Source: Beaufortia kweichowensis
Taxonomy: Eukaryota; Chordata; Actinopteri; Cypriniformes; Gastromyzontidae
Length of the DNA: 64,000 bases
NCBI GenBank assembly: GCA_019155185.1
Contig: CM032794.1
Location: forward strand, 14,858,721 to 14,922,720
Direction of reading: 5' to 3'
Below are positions 13,930 to 23,763 of the stretch, piece after piece (position 1 is the stretch's first letter; the number at the start of each line of letters is the position of its first letter). Made by a program: the position numbers and the translations under genes. Below the pieces are notes generated by a model. That model did not search any database and had not been told where the DNA came from. It saw nothing but the letters and a program-made list of their open reading frames with translations.

Positions 13930-14765
13930 ATGATGGAATTGCATTGTACAGTAGCTGGTATACCTAAATTGAAGAAGAATTGTGCAGCTGGCTATCCTTA
14001 ATGTTGAAACAGACTTTATGGAATCTAGACAGACATTTTGGAATTGCACAATCACTGGTGTCTTGGAGCATACCAGTCTGAATGGAAGATGGGGACATGT
14101 GATGAAATTGCATTGTCCCTGGTGAATTAGAGCATCTTCAGGATAAATGTGTAAGCAGCTAAAGCAGATCAGCTATAAATTCAAACATTCGTTCTCAGCT
14201 GACAAACCTTAATGTTAAAACAGACTTTATGGAATCTAGACAGACATTTTGGAATTGCACAATCACCAGTGGCTTGGAGCAGAACAGTCTGAATTGAATA
14301 TGGAAACATAATTGCATTGTCCCTGGTGGACTGGAGCATATTCAGCAGATCAACCATAAGATCAAACATCCTTCTTCAGTTGACAAACAATAACCATACA
14401 CTTAATTTATCTTAAAGATGCTCCAATCCACTATTGAAAATAAAATTCCATTATATGTCTCCATCTTCCATTCAGATCTATTTGATTTCCAAAATGACTG
14501 TCTAGATTCCATAAAGTCTGTTTTAACATTGAGGTTCGTCAGCTAAAGTAGTATGATTGACTTTAAGGTTGATCTACTATAAACATACACTTCATTTATC
14601 CTGAAGATGCTCCAATCCACCAGAGAAAATGCAATTCTATCAAATATCTTAATCTTCCATTCAGACCTGTTTGAATTCCAAAATGTCTGTCTAGATGCCA
14701 TTAAGTTTTAACTTTAAGGTTTGTCAGCTATAATAGTATGATTGATTTTAAGGTTGATCTGTTAT
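13930..14765. repeat. palindromic array: two direct plus two inverted copies
   Basis: Two direct copies of a roughly 200 nt unit lie at about 13930-14155 and 14160-14355. They share AACAGACTTTATGGAATCTA, CAGACATTTTGGAATTGCAC and CATTGTCCCTGGTG. Two reverse-complement copies follow at about 14390-14560 and 14570-14765, with TCTAGATTCCATAAAGTCTG and AGATGCTCCAATCCAC. The whole could fold into a hairpin of several hundred bases. No coding sequence is evident. It is either a MITE cluster or an inverted duplication of an unknown repeat. Confidence 0.8.
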
Positions 14766-14978
14766 TCTGATCTAATCTCATCTGCTTTCCTGTACATGGC
14801 ATGCTTTTTTTAAAGATATGGCCGTATCAATTTGAACTAATTTTAATGTTTTGATGCACTTAGTTACCTCTGTTACACATGTGCTGTTTGATTTGACTAT
14901 TAACATTGACCAGAGCCTGTGTCCGTCACTAGAACGACAATAAACAATGATATTAAAATACAAAATTCAGCACTAGGT

Positions 14979-15721
14979 CTAGGGATGTCCAGGTAATTAG
15001 TGTTATTGGTGTTACATGGTCCACCAACTAAATTACATTACTTGCCGTCAATAAATTGAAATTTATATAATACATCACAGATATAAAGTGATGCGCCTCT
15101 GTTGGATTTAGCACAGAGCAGCGAAACACTATGATTAACAGATGATGATGTCGGATGAAAAAATTATGGTTTCAGTTTATGCTTTACGTTTGTCTTTGTT
15201 TTTCTGTGTTTTTATTAAATTATAATACCAAACCACAAACTAACCATATGTTTTAAAGAAAGGGGAAAACCCGAAGATTATATTTATTAACATTAAAATT
15301 ACAAAATGAGTTATTATTCGTGTTGTAAATAGCTTACAAGTTTTGTTTTTATTTTGTTTGTCATCATACTATTTACTGTTGTTATGCCTTCATTAAAATA
15401 ATAATGAACACATTAAGCCTTTATTTAAAAGTAAGGGGGAAATCCAGATGTGCCATACTATACCAAGTTATCACATATTTTGTTAATAAAAGTTTGTTCA
15501 ATAAGCGATACCATTTTTATATATAATACTATTTTATTGTTGTTGTGTTTTTCATAAAAATATTATAAAATAATTTAAGCATTCGTTTTGGTAACTGCAA
15601 AAGTATGATTAAAATATGCGCTAAAGATGCTGTGCGTCATTGACAAATGTCTTTTCAAATGTGAGGTTATGTTGTCAGAAGTTTATTAGATGGAGAAAAA
15701 ACATCACAGGCACATCCCTAG
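14979..15721. mobile_element. candidate MITE bounded by CTAGGGATGT inverted ends
   Basis: The left end CTAGGGATGTCC at 14979-14990 is mirrored by GGCACATCCCTAG at 15709-15721. The roughly 740 bp interior is AT-rich and has no long reading frame. No convincing target-site duplication was found, so the element boundaries are tentative. Confidence 0.5.
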
Positions 15722-16230
15722 TACACCTTATTAATAAGGCACACTCTACACAGACAAACAGATAAAACCAGAATATTAACACAATAAGTGAAAGTTTTTT
15801 CCCATAATAATCCATTATAAAGATAGCGCAAACTGAAACGAATTAAAAGATGGAATTCAAGTCATATCTTAAAAAAGGCATGCCATTTACAGGAAAGCAG
15901 ATGAGATGGGATCAGGCTAGACAGTATTGACTATGATCGGGGACACACGCGGCACTTCTCCGCTCCTCAAATACATACAACTCATCAAATACATTTATAT
16001 ATTTATAGTGCTTAACTAAAGTAAGGTGCTGATGATGCATCGACGCTCTACTGCTTTTCCTGCAATTCCCGGACGTTAAACTTCGAATTTTAGGCGTCGA
16101 ATTTGTGAAAGCGAATGGACTGAAAATTGTCTGTCGAATATTATAGGTCGTATTTTGGAAGGTGAAGTTTACTGTGTGAAATGTGTCCAATTTAAATATT
16201 AACAGTTAAAGTACAGACTCTTAAAAACAC
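15722..16230. other. gap with no recognised feature
   Basis: I see no supported gene or named repeat here. A 92-codon minus-strand frame spans part of it but has no recognisable domain. Confidence 0.4.
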
Positions 16231-16456
16231 AAGCCCGGTAATCAGAGCTGCCAACTCTCACGCTTTCGCCATGTGACACACGGTTTTGCCTGCTTTCACA
16301 CGCACTCACGCCACACATCCAATTACTCACGCAAAAAACCGATCTTGTTCAAGCCCGACGGTAGATGGCGCTGATGGCGTTTATGGCTGGCTGCACCCCG
16401 AAGTTAGCGACAGAAGAAGATATGCCCCGAAAGAAGGTTGTGAACAGGCGCATGTC

Positions 16457-17306
16457 TGGAGCTTAGTAATATTAAATGTAACAATTTCTGGATTAGAAAA
16501 ACCCTTATTAAGAAATCTAGTTGTCATCCTAAAGCATTTTATAAGTGCAAATTAAATTACCCTTTTCTTCCTACTATTAAAATTTGGGCTGGTATTAATT
16601 AACAAGTTTCTGTTACCTAACAAGATGAAAGATTATCAAATTCTTCATATGTACTATCCCTGTAATTCTTTACTCTCAAAATTTAAGTTGGACATCTCTT
16701 CACAATGCACATTCTGTAATTCTAATTTGGAAACAATATCACACTTTTTTTTTTAATGTGACCATGCAAAGGATTTATGGAAAGAAATGTCTTGGCTTGT
16801 TTTCTCAGCTTACAACAAACTTTTTAGTTTTGAAATAAGTAATGTACTGTTTTTGATTTGGGAATCAGGATCAAAGGAGCTGGATGATATGTTAAAACTC
16901 TTAACCCTTTGTGGCCTATTTCATCTTCACAAATGTAAAGTTACTGATTCTATGCCCAATTTTAGGATCCTTTGTATTGATTTGAAATTATTTTAGGAAT
17001 CTCTCATCGCTTAATAAGAAAGCTGCTAAAACAACCGTTTTGATGGAAAAAATAAGGACTGTGTTGTAAGAGTAGTCTTTGAGTATTCTTTGAAGTTGAT
17101 ATTTTATGTGTATTTATTTATTTATTTATTATTATTATTATTATTTTCACTACTTTTGTTTAGGTAAATATTGTTGTGTTTTCTGACTGTGTATGTTTTT
17201 TGGTTTTTTTTTTTGCTTTATTTTTTGCCTTGACTGTATCCCCTGTGATTGGTATTTGTTTAATAATAAAAAAATAATAAAAACTAAATGGCAAACGCAA
17301 AAAAAA
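16457..17306 (+). mobile_element. 5'-truncated L1/Tx1-type LINE insertion with 14 bp TSD
   Basis: The insertion is flanked by identical 14-mers AACAGGCGCATGTC at 16443-16456 and 17307-17320. It ends in an A-rich tail. The plus strand contains broken sequence typical of the C-terminal zinc-finger-like end of Tx1/L1 reverse transcriptases, with CTFCNSNLE, then ISHFFF, and a Cys/His pattern. There are frameshifts and stops, so it is dead. The exact target-site duplication indicates an insertion made by target-primed reverse transcription that has not been rearranged since. Confidence 0.85.
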
Positions 17307-17617
17307 AACAGGCGCATGTCGCCTTTTAAACAAGTAAACGGGAAAGTTGTATATATAGAAAGTTAATTATGAATAAATATAAATTAAATAAATGTATTAG
17401 GTCTAAATATTTGATTCTTGATTCTTTTTAGCGTTAAAATACTTTTATTATTAGTTTTATTTTCCACTATCATTATCCACATTTTCCAGTTTAATGTGCA
17501 GGGGCATTAGGAGTGTTTCATAAAATGTTTGGGAAACAAAAAGCTGTGTTTGATACGACTGCTGGTCCGTCAGTACAACATTTCATCAGCGCATTTCACG
17601 TTTCGCCCGTCAGACGA

Positions 17618-17658
17618 TGACGTCACCGCGTTGCGTGATTGAAAGTCTCCATAGCAAC
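17618..17658 (+). promoter_or_regulatory. perfect CRE plus RFX X-box upstream of orphan gene A
   Basis: TGACGTCA at 17618-17625 is a perfect palindromic cAMP response element. Twenty bases downstream, GTCTCCATAGCAAC at 17645-17658 fits the X-box consensus RYYNYYATRRNRAC bound by RFX factors. The pair sits about 140 bases before the probable start codon at 17797. CRE plus X-box is a common combination in promoters of ciliary and testis genes. That functional reading is inference. Confidence 0.55.
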
Positions 17659-17796
17659 GGGTGTTGTCAATTGGTAGCTTCTGTTGTGCGGTTGTACAAA
17701 GACACGCGCTCGAAAGAGACTATTTCTGCGAACAATTTACAAAGATTTACAAAGACAAGTGAATTGATATTTGCTTGTAGCATTCAGTGTTTGATA

Positions 17797-17976
17797 ATGA
17801 CACCGTTTAGAAGTGTGATGGAGTCGCTTCGGCGCTTTGTTCTCTGCTTGTCCACGAAGACAGAGCAGTTTACAGAACAAGAACGGAGCGAAACTGATCA
17901 GACTGATCGACCTGAGGAATCATTAACAGGGCCAGAGGTGATTCAAGAGCACACAAATACTGTTTTTAACAAACAA
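17797..17976 (+). CDS. orphan gene A, exon 1
   Basis: I do not recognise this protein. The most plausible start is ATG at 17797 (MTPFRSVMESLRRFVLCLS), because the open frame upstream of it contains the putative CRE and X-box. Sixty codons end in NTVFNKQ at a donor CAA|GTAAAC (phase 0). The second half is acidic and polar, rich in Glu, Thr and Asp. Phase matches the acceptor at 18637, so exon 1 joins directly to the repeat exon in frame. An alternative exon at 18172 is also in phase but ends in a stop. No transmembrane segment or catalytic motif is visible. Confidence 0.5.
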
Positions 17977-18171
17977 GTAAACATTACTCACTCAGTCAAT
18001 GTGTAAAAAAGTTGACCTCGGTAATGCTTTTGTGTTACCATCACTTCATTAAACTTCGTGAACAAGTTCACAGATTTTAAAGTTTTGCCAACTACAAATG
18101 AATACACTGCTTATCAATTGCAAGGCAATCAATTTCCAAACATTTTCTAAGTCAACTTTTCCATTTTACAG

Positions 18172-18297
18172 TGCAAGAGATACAGCCAAGTACTGGACAA
18201 GTGTCTCACTGGAGCAGGAGGAGAGACGGAAAAAAGAGAGGTTGTTAAAAATATCTTAGAGAAAGTGTTTTATAATTTCTCTGAGCTATTTGAATAA
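18172..18297 (+). CDS. orphan gene A, candidate alternative terminal exon
   Basis: A good acceptor (ttccattttacag) precedes 18172. In phase 0 the exon reads CKRYSQVLDKCLTG and continues to NFSELFE, followed by TAA at 18295-18297. A donor-like TAAG|GTGAGAC follows immediately. Spliced from exon 1, it would give a protein of about 101 residues. If it is an internal exon it would act as a stop-carrying exon that lowers expression. Without transcript data this is only a candidate. Confidence 0.3.
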   Translation, partial: CKRYSQVLDKCLTGAGGETEKREVVKNILEKVFYNFSELFE

Positions 18298-18636
18298 GGT
18301 GAGACATCTAGAATCTTGATTAGAGTGAACATTTAAGACTATTAGTCCTGCCATCTGAACATTTAAACCTGAGAGAGCAACTCTGAGTTTGTTCATACGC
18401 AGTATCCCAGCATGCACTGCAGTTATGTGGTTACTGTTATTAAAAAGGATTACTGCTTCAGTAGTTGTTGTTGTCATTGGTGTTTGTTGTATTTAGAGTT
18501 GTTCAATGAATGATGTTTGCTGACAGTCATTATGATTGAAGTTTGTGTGTTCAGTAATGAGATCTAAGTGTATGATGCAGTGTTGCTCCTAGCGTCTTAA
18601 GCTTTGAAGGTTTCTCAAAGTCTGATTTCTTCACAG

Positions 18637-19180
18637 AGTGTGACAGAGAAACAGAGCGAAATGGTGAAGGAGGAGACAAGTAAGGACGAAGAAAAGAGAA
18701 CGATGACTTCATCTGATGACAACAGACTCGTGTTTTCAGTAGCAGAGCCATTGTTAGTTAAAGAGGCATCTGCCCCTCCAACAACGGTCACTGAGATCAG
18801 AGGCCTGCCGTCGATGAGAGAACCAGTGATGGTTAACACGGCCCCTCCATCCTCGACTCTACGAGCTGGAGAGACCAGACCCACGATCAGACCCCTGCCA
18901 TCGGTGGAAGAACCGATGAGAGTTGACAGGACCTCTCAACGCTCGAGACCATCAGCTGCTGTGATCAGACCCCTGCCATCGGTGGGAGAACCAGTAAGAG
19001 TTTACAGGACCTCTCGACACTCGAGACGAGCTGCTGTCGAGATCAGACCCCTGCCATCGGTGGAAGAACCATCACTGTCTGACAGGATCTTTCAGATGAT
19101 ACCACGAGCTGACGGAATCAAAACACTGCCATCGGTGGTAGAACCAATACTGGTTCAGGAAAACCCAACGTTAGCAACAG
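18637..19180 (+). CDS. orphan gene A, exon with five LPSV-x-EP repeats
   Basis: The acceptor is tcttcacag and the donor is ACAG|GTGAGA. The frame is open across 181 codons. After a lysine/glutamate-rich start come five tandem units, each beginning Ile-Arg/Lys-x-LPS-V/M-x-EP, at 18796, 18886, 18964, 19042 and 19117. Spacing is 30, 26, 26 and 25 codons. A unit reads like IRPLPSVEEPMRVDRTSQRS. The units are Arg/Ser/Pro-rich and likely disordered. Repetition at both DNA and protein level with spacing kept in multiples of three argues for past coding selection. The function is unknown. I cannot match it to a named family. Confidence 0.55.
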
Positions 19181-19267
19181 GTGAGATCAGTGTGAATAAA
19201 AGTGTCTGCTAAATGATTGAATGTGAAGTTATATCTCTGACACGTTCTCTGTCTCTTCAATCCTCAG

Positions 19268-19684
19268 TGGAACAGAAACCGTGATTCAAGTGAATTCTCT
19301 CAGCCAAATTCCTTCCGCGTGCTGAAGTAAAGCCACAGCCAGTTACCTCACTGTTTGAATCGGCTCAACAACTCGTCCTGATGGACATTGACATCGAAAA
19401 TGAGTATGTGGAGTACACATAGGAGGACCATCTCATCCGATGAAATGAAGAACAAACAGCAAAACCGCGACGAGTTTGAGATGAAGCCAAAAAAGAGGAG
19501 CGGTCTGCTTGCTCTTCTGGACTGGGCTGAGAAAACGGTCAGCAAAAAGAAGGAAAAGAGACAAAGGAAAGAGAATGAGAAACTGCAGAGACGGTTGCTG
19601 CATCATCGATACCGAACTGATCCCAAACTGAAGCATTTGATCATCAACAGGCACAACTCCAACTCCTTCTGTAATGGACATTAG
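19268..19684 (+). pseudogene. orphan gene A, last exon with apparent frameshifts
   Basis: Plausible coding sequence is spread over three frames. A short stretch after the acceptor at 19267 stops early. A second frame reads AEVKPQPVTSLFESAQQLVL to NEYVEY and stops at about 19420. A third frame runs to the stop before 19685 and encodes a basic tail with SGLLALLDWAEKTVSKKKEK and an RTDPKLKHLIINRH end. Lys/Arg-rich sequence continues smoothly across the breaks if single-base shifts are allowed. This implies a decayed last exon, unannotated small introns, or assembly indels. I do not restore the frame here. A polyadenylation signal follows at 19724. Confidence 0.4.
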
Positions 19685-19723
19685 TCACTCACTGCTTGAA
19701 TGTTTCAAACCTCCTCCCCTGTA

Positions 19724-19729
19724 AATAAA
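19724..19729 (+). terminator. polyadenylation signal of orphan gene A
   Basis: AATAAA lies 40 bases after the last stop codon. A TGTGTGTGTTTTT element, GU-rich in RNA, follows about 30 bases later. This is the standard two-part arrangement of a vertebrate cleavage site and supports a real transcript end here. Confidence 0.55.
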
Positions 19730-19739
19730 TACATATTTT

Positions 19740-20485
19740 ATTGAAAGCATAATACAGACTTGTGTGTGTTTTTATTGCAATTACAATTTATTACAGGAAT
19801 TTGTTTACAGGTATGTAAGGTAACACATTGGACTACTGGGTTATTCAGCAAGTCGTCATATTGCCTAAATTAAGCTTTTAATTATATTAATGAGCAAACA
19901 ATCAATTAAATGTACAACAAAAAATAAAACACTATTACAGTAGACCCTATGAATAATGTGTACTTCGTGTTACCTTTTTCTATAGACATTAAATCAGAGA
20001 CAATCCAACATGTATTCATCTGTTTAAAAAATGTATTTATTATTTGTTCGTTTAAATTGGAACCCTGTGATAATTTCCCCAAGCTCTTACACTCACTGTA
20101 TTTATTCAAATGGATGTTATTCTTTCAGTTTATTTCTACAACTTTGCTGTAATGACTGTTTATAGTCACAAGATGGTGATAATGGCTTAAAAATGTGCTT
20201 AATGGTTTTTTAATTATTGATAATACTTCATTTAATAATGATAATCAGTGATGATTATTTTATAATTTACCATTGTCATTTATTGATTTGAATTTGATTT
20301 ATTTTACTAGCAAATGTGTGCCAAATAAAAATATGTTGTACTATTCTCTGCTAAATTAAACCATTTATTTAAAAAACAACGACAACAATAATCAATGTAT
20401 GTCTTTAGTGACCGTGTACGAGACTTTCTGTATTTGCAGCATTGTTTAAGAGCTCAGATGAATAAAAATAAAACTCTCTCGCACA
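19740..20485. other. AT-rich gap, no recognised gene
   Basis: No supported exon or named element was seen. There are only short frames and A/T runs. Confidence 0.4.
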
Positions 20486-20490
20486 TCATA

Positions 20491-20631
20491 GGGGCAGTTG
20501 TAGCCTAGTGGTTAGTGTTGGACTAGCAACCAGATGCTGGTTCGATTCCCAGTACCAGCAGGAAACAACTGGGGTGCCTTTGAGCAAGACACCTTACCCT
20601 TAATCGCTCCCAGTGTGCCACTGGTAACTTT
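20491..20631 (+). mobile_element. tRNA-derived SINE
   Basis: The head GGGGCAGTTGTAGCCTAGTG carries a recognisable A box, and TGGTTCGATTCCC a B box. A body follows with CTTTGAGCAAGACACCTTACCC and TCGCTCCCAGTG. This is a standard teleost SINE. The body after the B box shows it is not a tRNA gene. Confidence 0.8.
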
Positions 20632-20633
20632 TA

Positions 20634-20692
20634 TAAAATGTTTGGGAAACAAAAAGCTGTGTTTGATACGACAATCGGTAGCTTCTGTTGTT
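20634..20692 (+). repeat. partial copy of orphan gene A promoter region
   Basis: Positions 20634-20672 are identical over 39 bases to 17521-17559. The copy then jumps to sequence matching 17669-17688 (GGTAGCTTCTGTTGT), skipping about 109 bases that include the CRE and X-box. It resumes after a LINE insertion at 21369-21390, matching 17684-17705. It is therefore a deleted, interrupted duplicate of the DNA just upstream of orphan gene A. Confidence 0.75.
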
Positions 20693-21368
20693 CTTCTTCT
20701 TTTCCTGCATTATCGCCACCTACTGTATTGGAGTGTGAACCAGAGTTTCCCATTTCATAATTATAAAAAAAACATCCTGTTGGATGTTTATTTATTAATT
20801 TTAAAGTTTTATTCAGCATGGTATGTCCAACCCTTAATCTTGTTATAATAGTTTCCTCTTTAGTATTTCTTCTCGTCTTCCTTACCCCTCCTACTTCCCT
20901 TTGTATTTCATAAAGTTGACGTCCTGTATTTCCTGCATCCCATTTTTGTTGCCACTCCTTAATGGTATATGTTTTAATTACTGCTTTTGCTTCAAATTTA
21001 CTAAGTGAGATATTAATAATGTTCTCACTTTCCAAAGCCTGCTTTGCTAATCCATCAACCTTTTCATTGCCCTTTATCCCCCTATGAGCTGGTATCCACA
21101 TAAATCTTATCATGATGTTCATATTTTTAAATCTATACAGATTTTCATATATCTGTGAGATGTGAATGATTGCAATGACTGTAACGCTGAACATGAATCT
21201 GTACAAAGTATAATCTTTTTGATTCCAGTGTCTTCTATCCACTGCAGTGCTGTTGCTATTGCCATCATCTCTACAGTGTATACTGATAAATGATCTGATG
21301 TTCTCCTATTATTAAAAATGTTTAAGGATGGACAACTAAAAGCAAAACTTGTTCTCCCTGTATTAGGA
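20693..21368 (-). mobile_element. non-LTR retrotransposon fragment with RNase H domain
   Basis: On the minus strand the sequence encodes WIPAHRGIKGNEKVDGLAKQ, a signature of the RNase H domain found in I/Jockey-type LINEs. It continues to a C-terminal RLRVGHTMLNKTLKLINKHP segment. The frame is broken upstream and the element is 5'-truncated. TGTTGT occurs at both junctions (20687-20692 and 21369-21374) and may be a short target duplication. The insertion splits the duplicated orphan A promoter sequence. Confidence 0.8.
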
Positions 21369-21391
21369 TGTTGTGCAGTTGTACAAAGACG

Positions 21392-22491
21392 GTTGTGGCT
21401 AGAGGGGAGACAGCTCCGGCCGGAAGTGACGCAAGTTTTGCAAAGTTTTGCGAATTACAAAAAACAATTAGTGGAGAAATGGCAGCGGGATATTTTCAAA
21501 GATTTCCCTCAAAGGGGTGTTTTGAACGCAATTTTAAAGGCTTCGAGGAGGACACAATGACAAAGTTTATCGTTTGGACAAAGGACAAGGCTTTTGGTGT
21601 GGACGGTTAATTCTTTAATATTTATTGTTTTTCCTTGGATTAATTCTTTACTGTTCATTATTGTTCCTTGGGTTAATTCTTTACTGTTTATTGCTGCATT
21701 AATACTGTTCTTTGGGTTAATCACAATCCAATCATTTGGTAATGAATTAAATCAAATCCAAAAATTTTTCTTGTTGAAACCTTTTTCAAATGTATTGAAA
21801 TTAGTGAATGTTACAATTGTTGGCACTGTGTTTGTGCATGAGTGTTCGAAATGTTGTTGTTGTTGTTATGGTGTTTGGCATTGTGTCTGTCTGTGTATGC
21901 ATGAATGTTTGTGTAAAATAAAAATGTTTTGTGCCAACAAATTGTATGTTTGCTCTTTTTTCCCTATTGTGTGTAGATACTGGTAATTGTAAGTCTAGTC
22001 TGCAATAACAGCATATGCAGCCATTTTTAAGACATTTATGTTGGGTAGTGGAAGGGTGTAGTACATGAGGATTTGACACATGAGTACTCCTCATACAAAC
22101 ACAATTTACCAATTTTATTAATGACTTTTATTTAAAAAAAAATATTTATAAAACGGATTGTTTGATTATGAATTCTGATTGCCTGAGCCCTCGTTCTCCC
22201 TCAACATCATGGAGGGAGACAGACTTGTCACAAATTAGGCTGATTAAAGCTCTTAAAACTGTTCATTTATTTCACCTTATTTTATGTATTTTTTGGTGTT
22301 AAAGCTTTCGTTTTGTATTTATTTTTGTTATATACATGCACAAATGGTGCCTTGGCATTAATTAATAATAAAGAAAAAATAGTTCTCTACTTGTCTTCTT
22401 CGCTGTTCGCTTTCATTTTTTCGAGATTTTATACCGCATCCAACGAGATTTTGTGCCGCTTCGGCCGGAGCTGTCTCCCTCTAGCCACAAC
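21392..22491. mobile_element. 1.1 kb segment bounded by about 30 bp inverted repeats
   Basis: The left end at 21392-21422 (GTTGTGGCTAGAGG, then GAGACAGCTCCGGCCG) is the reverse complement of 22462-22491 except for one inserted base. The GC-rich ends stand out from an AT-rich interior. The interior has short frames but no transposase motif that I recognise. No clear target duplication was found. It could be a non-autonomous DNA transposon or an inverted duplication. Confidence 0.55.
21609..21722 (+). repeat. short tandem repeat, about 33-45 nt units
   Basis: Three imperfect units begin with TTAATTCTTTA and end in CCTTGGG or CTTTGGG, followed by a final TTAAT. The array lies inside the 1.1 kb inverted-repeat segment. 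The 71- and 130-codon open frames across it are by-products of the repeat. Confidence 0.6.
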
Positions 22492-22549
22492 CCGAAGAAC
22501 GAGAGAAACTACCACCTCGAGAAGTCTGATGATGAGAATCTGAGCTGAG

Positions 22550-23670
22550 TAGGTATGCAACAATGAAATGTTGTCCAATTGAGTACTCACTCTAAATGAC
22601 TGCCTATGTACCACAATAAAGCCTTATTCATAGACCAGTGTTTAAGATTTGACCTAGGTAGGTTGATTGATATTTTGATTAGAATGGTATTAAACTAATT
22701 CTTAACTGAAACCTAGCCTATGTTGTGAAAAAGTTGTACTGTTTAAGCACTTTATTTGTTGCACTTTATTTGTTTCTGATGGACCATGTGGTGAGAGGCT
22801 TTGAATGAAGAATAATATCCCTCCCTAACTAATCTTGTGTTGTTTTTGGCTGAACATAAATCATCAAGTGCTCTTGAGAATACAATTATTCACAACGCCA
22901 GGACTGCAGATACCTTAAGTCTACTCCTTTCTGCAAACGTACCTAAATGGATAAATAAGTAAAAATTTCACAACTTATGTTTCCGTTGCTTTCCTCTGCT
23001 TCAGGCTTTGTGGCGTACATTTTACTTAATTTTTTTCAATCAATTAGGTGAGAAAAAACAAAGAAAATAGTTGGGCAATTGTGTTTAAATTTACGTATGT
23101 ATTTAAGAGCAAGAAATGACTAGAAAACCGCAGGTTAACTTACTAAATGAAATGTGTTAAGTAAAAAGACAAAATATTATTTGTTTGTAAAAAAATAAAT
23201 GTTAACTTTATTTACACGTTCATTTTTTACAGTGTATGATAATATAATGAAATAAAGTGGTTCAGATTAATATATATATTACAGTATAGTATTGGTTTTA
23301 CTACCAGTGTTTAGCCATTCAAAACGTACTGGTGTGATGTCATCGTGCCACGCCCATGTAATTTGCATAAAAACCACATACGTTAAAAACGTGCAATGTC
23401 TTGAGCAAAAAAGGTTTTTTTATTAATACGTACAAATTTCACCAAAATCGTTATATTCTCACAAAGTATAAAATTAATACTTTAAATCTAAGTGAAAAAA
23501 ACAACAACATGTTGACGACCTACCATCTTGTAAACACCAAAGGCAAAAAAGCAGTTTATATATCAGCGGTGATAAGTCATCTTCTGATATGGCTTGGGCT
23601 TACAGTCCACGAAGGAACATGGCACGCTCCTTCCTACCGTAGTGCTGGGAACTTCTGTCATAGGTTGGTA
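22550..23670. other. gap with no recognised gene
   Basis: AT-rich sequence with only short frames. No splice-consistent exon or known element is recognised. Confidence 0.4.
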
Positions 23671-23675
23671 AAAGG

Positions 23676-23763
23676 TAAAAAAAAGTGCACGTTGACGTAA
23701 AAAAAGTGCACGTTGACGTAAAAAAAGTACATGTTAACGTAAAAAAAAAAGTATACGTTGAGG
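23676..23763 (+). repeat. four tandem 21-23 bp units
   Basis: Units of the form GTAAAAAAAGTGCACGTTGAC repeat four times with increasing divergence (GTACATGTTAAC, then GTATACGTTGAG). The spacer is only an A run, so this is a minisatellite and not a CRISPR array. Each unit holds a dyad around the GTGCAC/GTATAC core. Confidence 0.8.

Noticed and set aside
18615..18884. 89-codon minus-strand frame
   Set aside because: It is the antisense shadow of the orphan A repeat exon.
20491..20560. tRNA-like sequence with A and B boxes
   Set aside because: It is the head of a SINE with a typical body downstream. The same applies to 38970-39060.
21594..21986. 130-codon hydrophobic plus-strand frame
   Set aside because: It arises from a TTAATTCTTTA tandem repeat and has no independent support.
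23676..23763. Regular short repeats resembling a CRISPR array
   Set aside because: There are no unique spacers, the units are contiguous, and the genome is vertebrate. It is a minisatellite.
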